From NCBI GenBank assembly GCA_017432885.1, contig JAFRIE010000033.1, positions 1 to 64,000 of the forward strand: a DNA stretch of 64,000 nt, written 5' to 3'. This document shows positions 53,631-62,569 of the stretch, in pieces. Position 1 is the stretch's first letter, and every line of letters starts with the position of its first letter. The notes under the pieces are model-generated. The model made no database searches, had not been told where the DNA came from, and saw only the letters and a program-made list of their open reading frames with translations. The translations under genes were made by a program, and so were the position numbers. This DNA comes from Erysipelotrichaceae bacterium (GTDB taxonomy: Bacteria > Bacillota_I > Bacilli_A > Erysipelotrichales > Erysipelotrichaceae).

Positions 53631-54263
53631 CTATCGGGTGAAAGAAACAAGTATTCTTTTTAAATGTTCGTAGAATGTGGCGATATGGATCCCGTCGACC
53701 AAGGCGTGATGAACCAGTACCGATACCGGCATGACATATTTTCCTTCGCTGTTCTTTTCATATTTCCCCCAGGTGATCCTTGGGTTGGATTCGTCTCCTC
53801 CTGCGACCGGCTGGATCAGCGAGGTGTAGTGCAGCCAAGGCAGACAGGAAACGAAATACATACTTTCAACCTCTTCATCTTCTTTAATGCCGTTGTTTCT
53901 ACATTCTTCCTGTTTCTGCTTGGCCTGTGTCAGATAGTCGGACAGTTCCATGTGATGATGCAGGGTGCAGTAGCAGTAGGTACCGTTGTCCAGCGGTTCT
54001 GTATGGGAAGTCGGACATTCGTCATATTCGACGATCCCGTCCCCGTGGATACGCTGACGGAACTGAGGGGCTTCATCTGCCGCCAGAGCAGCGGCATGCA
54101 TAAACAACAGATAAAAGGAACAGTCGTGCTTTCTGCAGTAGTCTAAAAGATCTGTCACATCCACATCGACGCTCGTACCGACGTAGGGATAAGAAAGAGA
54201 ACGGAAATACTTGAAGTGTTCCCTGCGGACATAGGTGTCCATATCAAGAATTTTATAAGCCAT
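53631..54263 (-). CDS. Chloramphenicol acetyltransferase-like protein (CatA fold)
   Basis: 210 aa. The catalytic motif HHALVDGIHIATFYEHL (HHxxxDG) sits near residue 187. CDCSFYLLFMHAAALAADEAPQFRQRI and PWLHYTSLIQP match the CatA-like trimeric acetyltransferases. Many chromosomal homologues have no resistance role, and no resistance context is seen here. It begins 8 bases after the C69 peptidase stop, without a clear ribosome site, so translation may depend on the upstream gene. Confidence 0.82.
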   Translation of the reverse strand: MAYKILDMDTYVRREHFKYFRSLSYPYVGTSVDVDVTDLLDYCRKHDCSFYLLFMHAAALAADEAPQFRQRIHGDGIVEYDECPTSHTEPLDNGTYCYCTLHHHMELSDYLTQAKQKQEECRNNGIKEDEEVESMYFVSCLPWLHYTSLIQPVAGGDESNPRITWGKYEKNSEGKYVMPVSVLVHHALVDGIHIATFYEHLKRILVSFTR

Positions 54264-54271
54264 AACGGTAT

Positions 54272-55732
54272 TTAATTGTCGGCTCTGGAATAGCCGTTCT
54301 TCATATTCTTGCTGGCTTCCAGCAGGATCTTGTCCAGTGCCTTGGCGGTTTCTTCTTTGGCCATCTTACAGAGTTTCTTATTGGCTTCCGGGATCAGAGA
54401 AAAGTCTTTCTTCTCCAGCATCTTCCCGTCATACTCTTTCAGCAGTCCGTGGCCTCTTGCCGCCATGGTGTCCTGGTAGCGTTCTACGTGCTGGATGCAG
54501 GAGCCGTAGCTTGGATCTGCCAGTGCACCGATCAGACGGCTGGACCAGTAGAAGTTTTCGGTAGAAACTTCCAGAGAGACCTTGCTGAGGTAGTCCGGCA
54601 TTCTATCAGTATTGGCATAGACCGGGAACACGGCATCGAAGGAAGTGGAACCGAAACAGATCCATTCGATACTCCGGATCTGTTTTGGCAGATAGCCTCG
54701 GATCTGCAGGATAGCCATGACTCCGGTACGGTTGATGCCGATCGGGCGGTAGATGCCTTTTTTCGGATCGTCGGCTTTCTGATAAGGATTGTACGGTGTT
54801 CCCTGGTAATAGGAAGAAAGAATATACTTGATGTCTTCGACAGTGATCTTCTTTTCCGGAACCAGGGACCAAGGGATGTTGTTGCTTTCGGGATTGAAGT
54901 CGGCGGCTTCCCCTTCCCAACGGTAGGTGTTCGGGTTGAAGTATCTGCCCATGAACCAGGCTCTTGGTGTGTTGTAGACGTGGTCTCCGTCGCTACGGGA
55001 ACCGAAGACGTAGCGCGGATTGAAGGTCTTTCCCTGGTTGAGGTTCAGATGGTTGTCTCGTATGAATTCTTTCAGATCGGCGGAACAGAGATGTTCTTTT
55101 TTAGCACCAAAGGCGTCTTCGAGGTCAAAACGGTCGATTCCGAACTGATTCGGCATGATGACATATTCCTCATCTTTGACTCTTCTGGCGATCCAGTGAT
55201 GACCTCCGATTGTTTCTAGCCACCAGACTTCGTTCGCATCAGAAAAGGCGATGCCGTTGGACTCGTAGGTTCCGTATTTTTCCAGCAGGGATCCCAGTCT
55301 CTCGACCCCTTCTCTGGCTGTATGGATATAAGGAAGTACCAGGACGACAAAGTCTTCTTCCCCCAGTCCTCCGGGAACTTCTTTTTTTCTGCCTTTCTTT
55401 GGCTGATAGACGACATAAGGATCGGCTCCCATGACCCGGGGATTGGTGGTAATAGTTTCGGTTGCCGTCATGGCGACGTTGGCTTCGTTGATGCCGTTGG
55501 CCGCCCAGATCCCCCGTTTCGGATCGACGCTTGGGGTCGAGGTATAGCGAAGCGGATGATCCGGAAGATCGATCTTTAGGTGCGAGATCACGCTCTTATA
55601 TTTCTTGGGTTGTTTTTTCGGATCAACGACAACCAGTTTTTTCACATCAAAGAAACCGTCATCGTTTCGGGCGATCATCGTAGAACCGTCATAGGAAGCC
55701 TTCTTCCCTACCAGTATCGTTGTACAAGGCAT
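54272..55732 (-). CDS. C69-family dipeptidase (PepD-like, Ntn hydrolase)
   Basis: The start is taken at 55732 (MPCTTILVGKKASYDGSTMIARNDD), preceded by CGGAGGAATGTTT; the frame continues to 55804 without a ribosome site. It is 486 aa. The N-terminal Cys3 is the expected nucleophile after processing. GIWAANGINEANVAMTATETI, EVWWLETIGGHHWIARRV and VMPNQFGID are family landmarks. It cleaves a broad range of dipeptides in the cytoplasm. It is co-transcribed with the CAT-like gene. Confidence 0.93.
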   Translation of the reverse strand: MPCTTILVGKKASYDGSTMIARNDDGFFDVKKLVVVDPKKQPKKYKSVISHLKIDLPDHPLRYTSTPSVDPKRGIWAANGINEANVAMTATETITTNPRVMGADPYVVYQPKKGRKKEVPGGLGEEDFVVLVLPYIHTAREGVERLGSLLEKYGTYESNGIAFSDANEVWWLETIGGHHWIARRVKDEEYVIMPNQFGIDRFDLEDAFGAKKEHLCSADLKEFIRDNHLNLNQGKTFNPRYVFGSRSDGDHVYNTPRAWFMGRYFNPNTYRWEGEAADFNPESNNIPWSLVPEKKITVEDIKYILSSYYQGTPYNPYQKADDPKKGIYRPIGINRTGVMAILQIRGYLPKQIRSIEWICFGSTSFDAVFPVYANTDRMPDYLSKVSLEVSTENFYWSSRLIGALADPSYGSCIQHVERYQDTMAARGHGLLKEYDGKMLEKKDFSLIPEANKKLCKMAKEETAKALDKILLEASKNMKNGYSRADN

Positions 55733-55789
55733 AAACATTCCTCCGTTTACATTTCTTAATATGAGTATAACAAATGTGGAAGAAAATGT

Positions 55790-55835
55790 TTGACAAGGAA
55801 ACACATACGTGTTATTGTATTAGTGTATTAATACA
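55790..55835 (+). promoter_or_regulatory. Promoter and operator of the GntR-ABC operon
   Basis: -35 TTGACA (55790-55795), 17 bases, -10 TATTGT (55813-55818). A perfect palindrome TGTATTAATACA (55824-55835) covers the expected start site. This suits binding by the GntR/YtrA-type protein encoded immediately downstream. Confidence 0.75.
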
Positions 55836-55849
55836 AAAGAGAGGTAACT

Positions 55850-56212
55850 ATGGGTTGGAAATTTTCGGATGATTTGCCGATCTATCTTCAGATCATTGAA
55901 GCGATAAAGACCGATATCGTCTCCGGGAAATACAGAAGCGGAGACAGGCTTCCGGCCGTCAGGGATCTTGCGTTTGATGCGGGAGTAAACCCCAATACGG
56001 TGCAGAGAGCCTATGCGGAGCTGGAGAGACAGGGACTGGTTCAAAGTGAAAGAACCAGCGGACGTTTCGTCAGCATCGATGAGGGAAAGATAGAGGAATT
56101 GCGGAAAGACATAAGCAACGCTTATATCAGAGATTTGTTTAAAAAGTTAAAGGATCTGGGAATGGATGATAAGACGATCAGAGACGTTCTCAGCAAATGG
56201 AGGGATGAATAA
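55850..56212 (+). CDS. GntR-family regulator, YtrA subfamily
   Basis: 120 aa. The winged helix is PIYLQIIEAIKTDIVSGKYRSGDRLPAVRDLAFDAGVNPNTVQRAYAELERQGLVQSERTSGRFV. The short C-terminal helical tail, in place of a large ligand domain, marks the YtrA group, which regulates adjacent ABC-2 transporters. It sits under its own likely operator and shares one base with the ABC ATPase start (TAATG). Confidence 0.93.
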   Translation: MGWKFSDDLPIYLQIIEAIKTDIVSGKYRSGDRLPAVRDLAFDAGVNPNTVQRAYAELERQGLVQSERTSGRFVSIDEGKIEELRKDISNAYIRDLFKKLKDLGMDDKTIRDVLSKWRDE

Positions 56213-56907
56213 TGGAAACGCTGGTCTGTAATGGATTAAGTAAGACATATGGCTCGGTAAGAGCCCTGGATCATGTCGATCTGAAGCTGGAAGAAGGAAA
56301 GATCATCGGTCTGCTGGGACCGAACGGTTCGGGAAAGACAACGCTGATCAAGCTGGCTTCGAGGCTGCTGGTACCGAGCGAAGGAGAGGTAACGATCTGC
56401 GGCTTAAAACCATCACCTGAAACAAAGGCCATGGTCTCCTATCTGCCGGACAGAAACTATCTGCCGGACTGGATGAAGACCGGAGAACTGCTGGAAATGT
56501 ATAGCGACTTCTATGACGACTTCGATAGAAGCAGGGCAGAAGAAATGCTGCGTTCACTGAACATCGATGAACAGATGCCTTTGAAGAAGATGTCCAAGGG
56601 CACCAAGGAAAAGGTGCAGCTGATCCTGACGATGTCCAGACATGCGAAACTGTATCTGCTGGATGAGCCGATCGCGGGAGTCGATCCGGCTGCCAGAGAC
56701 TATATCTTAAAGACGATCATTTCAAACTACGACGAGACAGCTACGGTACTGATTTCGACGCATCTGATCGCCGATGTGGAAAACGTGCTGGATGAAGCGG
56801 TATTCCTGAAAGAGGGAAAGGTCGTTCTGCACCAGAACACGGAAGAGCTGCGCGAAACGACCGGCAAGAGTGTGGATGAATATTTCAGGGAGGTGTTCAG
56901 ATGTTAG
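56212..56907 (+). CDS. ABC transporter ATP-binding protein (YtrB-like)
   Basis: 231 aa. Walker A GLLGPNGSGKTTLI, signature KMSKGTKEKVQLILTMSRHA (degenerate LSGGQ), Walker B KLYLLDEPIAGVD, H-loop STHLIAD. It pairs with the permease gene that overlaps its end by 7 nt. The group is linked to cell-envelope antibiotic stress and regulated by YtrA-type repressors. Confidence 0.93.
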   Translation: METLVCNGLSKTYGSVRALDHVDLKLEEGKIIGLLGPNGSGKTTLIKLASRLLVPSEGEVTICGLKPSPETKAMVSYLPDRNYLPDWMKTGELLEMYSDFYDDFDRSRAEEMLRSLNIDEQMPLKKMSKGTKEKVQLILTMSRHAKLYLLDEPIAGVDPAARDYILKTIISNYDETATVLISTHLIADVENVLDEAVFLKEGKVVLHQNTEELRETTGKSVDEYFREVFRC

Positions 56908-57656
56908 GGAAACTGATGAAATACGACTTTAAGGCAATGTTCCGGAACCTGTTTCCAATCTATGTTGCTTTGATTGTACTGACACTGGTGTTTTCTTTGA
57001 TGGTCAAGTTCAATTTTGACCAGGGATTTCTGTTCTCGGTCTTTGCATTCCTGTTTGTGGCGGCCTTGAACGGATCGATCGTTGCCTGCGTCTTCTTCGT
57101 GGTTACGAGATTCTCTCGCGGTCTGCTGAAGAACGAGGGCTATCTGTCTTTTGCCTTGCCAGTGAGCACATCGATGCATATTCTGGCAAAGGTAATCAAT
57201 GCGGTCATCTGGGCCTTCATCGAAGGACTGATGCTTTGTCTGTGCATGCTGATCATGGGAACGGTGATGGGAAGCATCAAGGAAGTTGCCGAATTCTTCA
57301 GAGAAGTGTTCCAGGTCTTCGGACTGATCGAGAAGGATATGCTCTATGCAGTTCTGAAGGTCATTGTGATCCTGATTATGGAAATGATTGCCTCGATCTG
57401 CCTGATTTATGCCGCCATGGCGGTAGGTCATCTGTTCAGCAGAAACCAGAGGATGATTGCAGTCGCCTTCCTGATTGTTGTTTGTATCCTTCGTTCTTTC
57501 CTGCTGATGTCGGTCATCGATCTCTTCGGTCACAGTCACATCACCGCTTATCTACATACTGATGATCTTGTCATGATCATCATACCGGCTATCTTTGCCG
57601 CCCTGTATTCGACACTGACCTGGTTTATTCTGGATAAGAGACTGAATCTGGAATGA
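56901..57656 (+). CDS. ABC-2 type permease
   Basis: 251 aa with six hydrophobic helices (FPIYVALIVLTLVFSLMV; FLFVAALNGSIVACVFFVVTRF; and four more). Residues 70-80 and 195-200 carry the charged loops typical of ABC-2 permeases. It is the membrane partner of the preceding ATPase; its stop overlaps the transglycosylase start (ATGA). Confidence 0.88.
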   Translation: MLGKLMKYDFKAMFRNLFPIYVALIVLTLVFSLMVKFNFDQGFLFSVFAFLFVAALNGSIVACVFFVVTRFSRGLLKNEGYLSFALPVSTSMHILAKVINAVIWAFIEGLMLCLCMLIMGTVMGSIKEVAEFFREVFQVFGLIEKDMLYAVLKVIVILIMEMIASICLIYAAMAVGHLFSRNQRMIAVAFLIVVCILRSFLLMSVIDLFGHSHITAYLHTDDLVMIIIPAIFAALYSTLTWFILDKRLNLE

Positions 57657-58381
57657 CGAAGAAGCTTGCGGGCTTCTTCGGCATACTGCTTCTGTGCGTG
57701 CTGTGCGCTTTTACAACGCTGTTTGGTCAGGGTTATATCCGTTATCAAAGAGAACTCAAGCTGCAGCCGCTGGAGAAAGCCGTAGAGGCATATACCGGGA
57801 AAGAAGATTATGTGCCGTTTGATCAAATCGATGAAGACTTCGTGCATGCGGTGATCTCCGTGGAAGACAAGCGTTTCTTTGACAGAAAAGGCTACGATCT
57901 GATTGCCCTGTGCCGAGCCCTCTATCACAATTTCCTGGCCAGAAATTTTATCGAAGGCGGATCGACGATCACGGAACAGATCGCCAAGAACCTGTATCTG
58001 GGCGGAGTGATCAACGGTCTGGAAGAAAAGACCGCCGGGATCTTTCTGATGAAGGTTCTGGAAAAAACATATACAAAAGAAGAGCTCTTTGCTCTGTATG
58101 CGAACATGAATTACTACGGTGACGGATACTGGGGCATCCGAAACGCAGCAAAAGGATACTATGGATGCGAAACGGACGACCTGAGTCTGGCGAAAGCCGC
58201 GATGCTGGCGGGGATACCAAATGCTCCGGCAATCTATCAGCTGTCCAACGGTTATGAACAGGCAAAAGAAAGACAGGAATGGGTCCTGCTGACGATGTTG
58301 AATAATGAATATATCAGCGAGAAGGAGATGGAAACCGCACGGACGGAAGACGTACACCCGATCACAAAACAACAGCCATGA
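57653..58381 (+). CDS. Monofunctional peptidoglycan glycosyltransferase (GT51)
   Basis: 242 aa. An N-terminal membrane anchor (residues 4-25) is followed by a GT51 domain. The catalytic Glu lies in VEDKRFFDRKGYD, then GGSTITEQIAKNLYL, the second Glu region YTKEELFALYANMNYYGDGYWGIRNAAKGYYG, and LAKAAMLAGIPNAP. There is no transpeptidase domain. It polymerises lipid II outside the membrane. Co-transcription with a YtrA-type ABC system suggests a cell-wall-stress unit. Confidence 0.92.
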   Translation: MTKKLAGFFGILLLCVLCAFTTLFGQGYIRYQRELKLQPLEKAVEAYTGKEDYVPFDQIDEDFVHAVISVEDKRFFDRKGYDLIALCRALYHNFLARNFIEGGSTITEQIAKNLYLGGVINGLEEKTAGIFLMKVLEKTYTKEELFALYANMNYYGDGYWGIRNAAKGYYGCETDDLSLAKAAMLAGIPNAPAIYQLSNGYEQAKERQEWVLLTMLNNEYISEKEMETARTEDVHPITKQQP

Positions 58382-58397
58382 AGACATGGCTGTTTTT
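58372..58397. terminator. Terminator over the transglycosylase stop codon
   Basis: ACAGCCATG (58372-58380), AAGA loop, CATGGCTGT (58385-58393), TTTT. The TGA stop codon (58379-58381) is inside the hairpin. It also ends the convergent rarA gene. Confidence 0.85.
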
Positions 58398-59718
58398 ATT
58401 TGTCCTGATGTTCCTTTTTCCAGTCCTTGATCTGTTTCAGCCGCTCAGCGATCCTCGTTTCTACTCCGTGATTGCCAGGGGAATAGTATTCCCGGTCTTT
58501 CAGGGAATCCGGAAGACACTGCATGTTGGTGAGTTTTTCTTCCGTATCGTGGGCGTACTGATAGCCCTTGCCGTAGTCGAGATCTTTCATCAGCTTTGTC
58601 GGAGCGTTTCTTATCACCAGCGGAACCGGTTCGTTCAGCATTCCGATCGCATCCGTCTTGGCTTTTTCATAAGCTACATATGTCGCATTGGATTTTGGAG
58701 CCATGGACATGTAGATGACGGCTTCTGCCAGGTTTACGGTACATTCCGGCATTCCGATATAGTGGCAGGCATCGTAGGCGGCTACCGCCAGTCTTAAAGC
58801 CTGCGGATCGGCCAGACCGATGTCTTCGGAGGCGAAACGGATGACTCTTCTGGCGACATACAGGGGATCTTCTCCCGCTTCCAGCATTCTTGCGAGCCAG
58901 TAGACGGCCGCATCCGGATCGGAGTTGCGCATGGATTTATGCAGGGCGGAGATGATGTTGTAGTGTTCTTCGCCCTTCTTGTCGTAGAGGAAGGACTTTT
59001 TGGAGGTGATGTCTTCGATGATCTGCTTTCCTACCGTAATACCCTTCTCATCGGCGTCGCCGTTGAGGACAGCCATCTCCAGCGTGGAAAGAGCCATTCT
59101 GGCATCGCCGTTGCAGAAGCCGGCAATGAAATACAGATCTTCTTCGGCAATTGCGATCTGCTGTCCTTGGAAAGCCCTCGGATCCTGGATCGCCCTTTTT
59201 AACAGGGAAACAATCTGCTGTTCGTTCAGCTGTTTCAGAACGAAGACCTTGCATCGGGAAAGCAAGGCGCCGTTGACTTCAAAGGAAGGGTTCTCGGTCG
59301 TAGCGCCGATCAGAACGATACTGCCCTTTTCCACAAACGGCAGAAAGGCGTCCTGCTGAGCCTTGTTGAAGCGGTGGATCTCATCCACAAAAACGATCGT
59401 TCTGTTTCCGAAAGCCGTGGCATCTTCCGCCTTCTTCATGACTTCCTTGATTTCCTTGATTCCGCTGGTCACGGCAGAAAAGTTGATGAAAGAAGCCTTC
59501 GTGCAGTTGGCGATCACATAGGCAAGTGTCGTCTTTCCGACGCCCGGCGGACCCCAGAAGATCATCGAAGGAATACGGTCGTTTTCAATCATCCTGCGCA
59601 GGACCTTCCCTTCGCCGATCAGATGCTCCTGACCGATGATGTCGTCCAATGTCTCGGGACGCAGACGGGCGGCAAGAGGTTCGTTCATTTCATTTCTAAA
59701 TAATGACGGCTGCTGCAT
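58396..59718 (-). CDS. rarA: Replication-associated recombination protein RarA (MgsA)
   Basis: The start is taken at 59718 (MQQPSLFRNEMNEPLAARLRPETLDDIIGQEHLIG), preceded by GGGAGGAAAC; the protein has 440 aa. The AAA+ ATPase shows FWGPPGVGKTTLAYVIA, IVFVDEIHRFNKAQQDAFLP and sensor LIGATTENPSFEVN. The C-terminal part with SNATYVAYEKA and GYQYAHDTEEKL is typical for RarA/WRNIP1. It acts at stalled replication forks. Confidence 0.96.
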   Translation of the reverse strand: MQQPSLFRNEMNEPLAARLRPETLDDIIGQEHLIGEGKVLRRMIENDRIPSMIFWGPPGVGKTTLAYVIANCTKASFINFSAVTSGIKEIKEVMKKAEDATAFGNRTIVFVDEIHRFNKAQQDAFLPFVEKGSIVLIGATTENPSFEVNGALLSRCKVFVLKQLNEQQIVSLLKRAIQDPRAFQGQQIAIAEEDLYFIAGFCNGDARMALSTLEMAVLNGDADEKGITVGKQIIEDITSKKSFLYDKKGEEHYNIISALHKSMRNSDPDAAVYWLARMLEAGEDPLYVARRVIRFASEDIGLADPQALRLAVAAYDACHYIGMPECTVNLAEAVIYMSMAPKSNATYVAYEKAKTDAIGMLNEPVPLVIRNAPTKLMKDLDYGKGYQYAHDTEEKLTNMQCLPDSLKDREYYSPGNHGVETRIAERLKQIKDWKKEHQDK

Positions 59719-59794
59719 GTTTCCTCCCTGTGTTCGGATCGTTCCGTTTTTTCTTCTAGTATAACAAATCCAGAGAAGAGCCACTGACCGGATA

Positions 59795-59826
59795 CAAAAA
59801 ACGCTCCGTTAGCTGTACGGAGCGTT
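59795..59826 (-). terminator. Terminator after the ADP-ribosylglycohydrolase gene
   Basis: AACGCTCCGT (59800-59809) and ACGGAGCGTT (59817-59826) form a perfect 10-bp stem followed on the minus strand by TTTTTGTATC. Confidence 0.88.
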
Positions 59827-59839
59827 ATTTTAAGAAATT

Positions 59840-61228
59840 CTATTTCAGTTTCTTTGCGACTTCTGCCGTGCGTTTTGCGAGTTCTCTGATGGAGATCTTC
59901 TTCAGACCTCTGACATAGGTGTCAAGCTCATCGCCGATCGGTTTCTTCCAGTATTCCGGAATGCTTTCCGGACCGTTGATGATGCCTAAGACCGTCATGA
60001 TCTGTGCAGCGTTGCAGTCGACATCCTGTCCGCAGCCTCCGCAGGCGGCAATCGTCTGATTGAAATCGCCGTTGCCGTACCAGAGCGCAATGATCTGGGC
60101 GCAGGCGTTCGGGTAGACATGGATCCAGTTGTATCTCTGATATTTTTCTTCACAAGGCATCCAGGCACTGTAGTAGTCGTCGTGTGTCTGACACTGTTCG
60201 TAGGCAAAACGGATGACACTGCCGTATTCGCTGTCGGCAGGAATCAGATCGATACAGTTTTTGATGATCTTACGGATGTCCTTCTCAACAAAGGCATAGG
60301 AAGCCATCATGGCATTGAAAACCTCACCGAGAATACCGTTACGGGCATGGGAGATGGAAGCGTCCATAAAGGCGGCTTCGGCTGCTTTTTCAATGTTTCC
60401 CGGATACAGCTGTCCTAGAATGACGCCTCTCATCTGGGCTCCGATCCACTCGTTAAACGGATTGTGGAAACGTCCCGACTCCGGCGGTACGATACCGACT
60501 TTGAGATTCTTTAAGGCAAAGTCTTCGGCCGACCAGCCCATCGGGATCCGGACGATCCATTCATCGGAAATATTTTTGGCTGTCGTCTCTTTTCCGTATT
60601 TCTCATAAGCCAGAAGCAGGGCAAGTTCATAGGTGATGTCATCGTTGTAGGTGTTCGGCTTCCTGATGTAACGGTCCACCTCGCCGTATTTCTTTTTGAT
60701 GTTGGCACCGGTATAACCTTCAATACAGGTTCCGTATGCACCGCCGATGATCTGTGCCAGCCATCCGGCATAGGTCTTCTCCAGATACTCTTCGTCAATC
60801 TCGACCCTGTAATCTTCGGGATAGTTCACCGCCTGTTTCAGTTTGGCAAAACTGTCGTAGAATTTCTGTTTCCAGTAAGGATGATCCTCGTCCTTTTCAG
60901 CGTTGTAGACCGCTTCAAAGACAGCATAGGCAAGTTCATGAAGCCGGACGATATCGCCCCGTTCATAAGCTTCATAACCTTCCTTGATCAGCTGTGTTCC
61001 GCCTTCAACTTTATAGCCTCTGTTCTCGATCGCCTGAATGGAAGCAAGACAGATCGATTCCGGTGCTCTGGATCCCGGTACCTGGGAGTGCCAGTACATC
61101 TTGATCATCTCGTCCTGAGAAGTTTCAATTCCTGATGAAGATTCTTCCCAGATCGTTTCATTGTCGTCTTCTTCGTAACAAGGAACGACCTGCAGAATGT
61201 TGTTCCTTTCGATTTCCCAAGCTTTCAT
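59840..61228 (-). CDS. ADP-ribosylglycohydrolase-family protein
   Basis: 462 aa. Metal-binding motifs of the DraG/ARH fold are present: GGAYGTCIEGYTGANIKKKYG, YNDDITYELALLLAYE (first Asp pair) and GGCGQDVDCNAAQIMTVLG (second Asp pair). The N-terminal 120 residues are additional and helical. The family removes ADP-ribose or related N-glycosidic groups. It is divergent from a nucleoside-type BMP lipoprotein and ABC system, which suggests it acts on an imported nucleoside or nucleotide sugar; this is inference. SD AAAGGAG precedes the ATG. Confidence 0.88.
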   Translation of the reverse strand: MKAWEIERNNILQVVPCYEEDDNETIWEESSSGIETSQDEMIKMYWHSQVPGSRAPESICLASIQAIENRGYKVEGGTQLIKEGYEAYERGDIVRLHELAYAVFEAVYNAEKDEDHPYWKQKFYDSFAKLKQAVNYPEDYRVEIDEEYLEKTYAGWLAQIIGGAYGTCIEGYTGANIKKKYGEVDRYIRKPNTYNDDITYELALLLAYEKYGKETTAKNISDEWIVRIPMGWSAEDFALKNLKVGIVPPESGRFHNPFNEWIGAQMRGVILGQLYPGNIEKAAEAAFMDASISHARNGILGEVFNAMMASYAFVEKDIRKIIKNCIDLIPADSEYGSVIRFAYEQCQTHDDYYSAWMPCEEKYQRYNWIHVYPNACAQIIALWYGNGDFNQTIAACGGCGQDVDCNAAQIMTVLGIINGPESIPEYWKKPIGDELDTYVRGLKKISIRELAKRTAEVAKKLK

Positions 61229-61346
61229 GATTTTCCTACTCCTTTATCTATTTTAATTTTACACAAACAAATTGTAACTGCATACGGTTGTGATAAAATA
61301 GTAGTAGGTTTATTGACCTGTTCATCAATACTACAAGGAGGAAACG

Positions 61347-62471
61347 ATGAAAAAATTTTTAACGATTTTGCTTTCGCTGCTTCTGGTCATGTCTTTAGCC
61401 GGATGTGGCAAGAAATCCGGCGGAGAAGACACTCCGGCCGATGATCGCATCCGTCTGGTTTATATCATCAACGGTACGCTGGGTGATAAGTCGTTCTTCG
61501 ACTCCGGTAAGGAAGGTCTGGACTGGATCAACAGAGATTTCGGTGATAAAGTCTATACCGAATATCGTGAGCTGACTTATGACAACTCCACCTGGGAACA
61601 GAAGACTGCCGATATCGTTGCCGAGGGCTGGGATATCGTCATCGCCGGCACCTATGATATGAAAGACTACATCGGTGCGCTCGCTCTGGAATATCCTGAT
61701 ACGAAATTCTGGTTCTTCGATGAAGAATGGAACTTCAACGATCCGGATGGCTGGCAGTACTACAACACGCCGAACCTCTATGCGATGCTGTTCGCTCAGA
61801 ACGAAGGTTCGTTCGTTGCCGGTGCTATGGCTGCTATGATGTCTCTGGAAGGCAAGGTTGCATTCATGGGCGGTATGGACAATACGGTTCTGGATGACTT
61901 CTATGTCGGTTTCGCAAACGGTGCCAAGTACATCAACCCGAACGCTTCCATCAACTGCTCTTGGATGAATTCGTTCAACGATGTTACGGCAGGCAAGGAT
62001 ACGGCTACCGGTCTCTACGAGGCAGGCTATGATGTCGTATTCGCATGCGGCGGCCAGGCCGGTCTGGGCGGATTCGATGCCGTTATCGAACAGCCGGAAG
62101 GCAAGTGGATCGTCGGTGTCGATGGCGACCAGGGTTCCTACTTCGCTTCATTAGGCACAACGGAAGGCACCAACAAGGCTGCCAGAACGATTACTTCCAT
62201 GCAGAAGAACGTCAACAACGGCTTCTATCAGGCTATGGAAAGACACCTGAACGGAAATCTGCCTTACGGATCCAATGAAAAATTAGGTCTTAAGGGCGAA
62301 TACGTCAGTGTTTCCGTCAATGAAATCACAAAGGCTCTCTTCACGCCGGAACAGCTGGCTCAGGTCGAAAAGATCACTGCTGACATCATCAGCGGCGCTA
62401 TCGATCCGGGAACGGCATTCGGTCAGCCTGACGGATGGTTCTACGGTACATTCGTACCTTCTATGCAGTAA
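61347..62471 (+). CDS. BMP-family ABC transporter substrate-binding lipoprotein
   Basis: 374 aa. The lipoprotein signal has lipobox LAGC (Cys20). The periplasmic-binding-protein fold includes DRIRLVYIINGTLGDKSFFDSGKEGL and VAFMGGMDNTVLDDFYVGFANGAK, typical of BMP/Med/PnrA proteins that bind purine nucleosides. Promoter TTGTAA...TAAAAT lies at about 61272-61299, and the SD is AAGGAGGAAACG. It is followed by its ATPase gene after a partial terminator, which should keep binding-protein levels above those of the transporter. Confidence 0.94.
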   Translation: MKKFLTILLSLLLVMSLAGCGKKSGGEDTPADDRIRLVYIINGTLGDKSFFDSGKEGLDWINRDFGDKVYTEYRELTYDNSTWEQKTADIVAEGWDIVIAGTYDMKDYIGALALEYPDTKFWFFDEEWNFNDPDGWQYYNTPNLYAMLFAQNEGSFVAGAMAAMMSLEGKVAFMGGMDNTVLDDFYVGFANGAKYINPNASINCSWMNSFNDVTAGKDTATGLYEAGYDVVFACGGQAGLGGFDAVIEQPEGKWIVGVDGDQGSYFASLGTTEGTNKAARTITSMQKNVNNGFYQAMERHLNGNLPYGSNEKLGLKGEYVSVSVNEITKALFTPEQLAQVEKITADIISGAIDPGTAFGQPDGWFYGTFVPSMQ

Positions 62472-62519
62472 TCTGCTGCGTCAATCAAATCAATACGATT
62501 TAGATCACTAAGATCGATC

Positions 62520-62556
62520 AGCCTCTGATATCGTTGAGGTATCAGAGGCTTATTTT
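62520..62556 (+). terminator. Partial terminator between binding protein and ATPase genes
   Basis: AGCCTCTGATA (62520-62530) and TATCAGAGGCT (62540-62550) form a perfect 11-bp stem followed by TATTTTTT. The next gene starts 20 bases later, so partial read-through is needed. Confidence 0.8.
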
Positions 62557-62569
62557 TTAAGGAGATTCA

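Noticed and set aside
53631..54263. Chloramphenicol resistance gene
   Set aside because: The fold and HHxxxDG motif are those of CatA-like proteins, but the chromosomal setting with a dipeptidase gives no sign of a resistance cassette. Substrate cannot be claimed.
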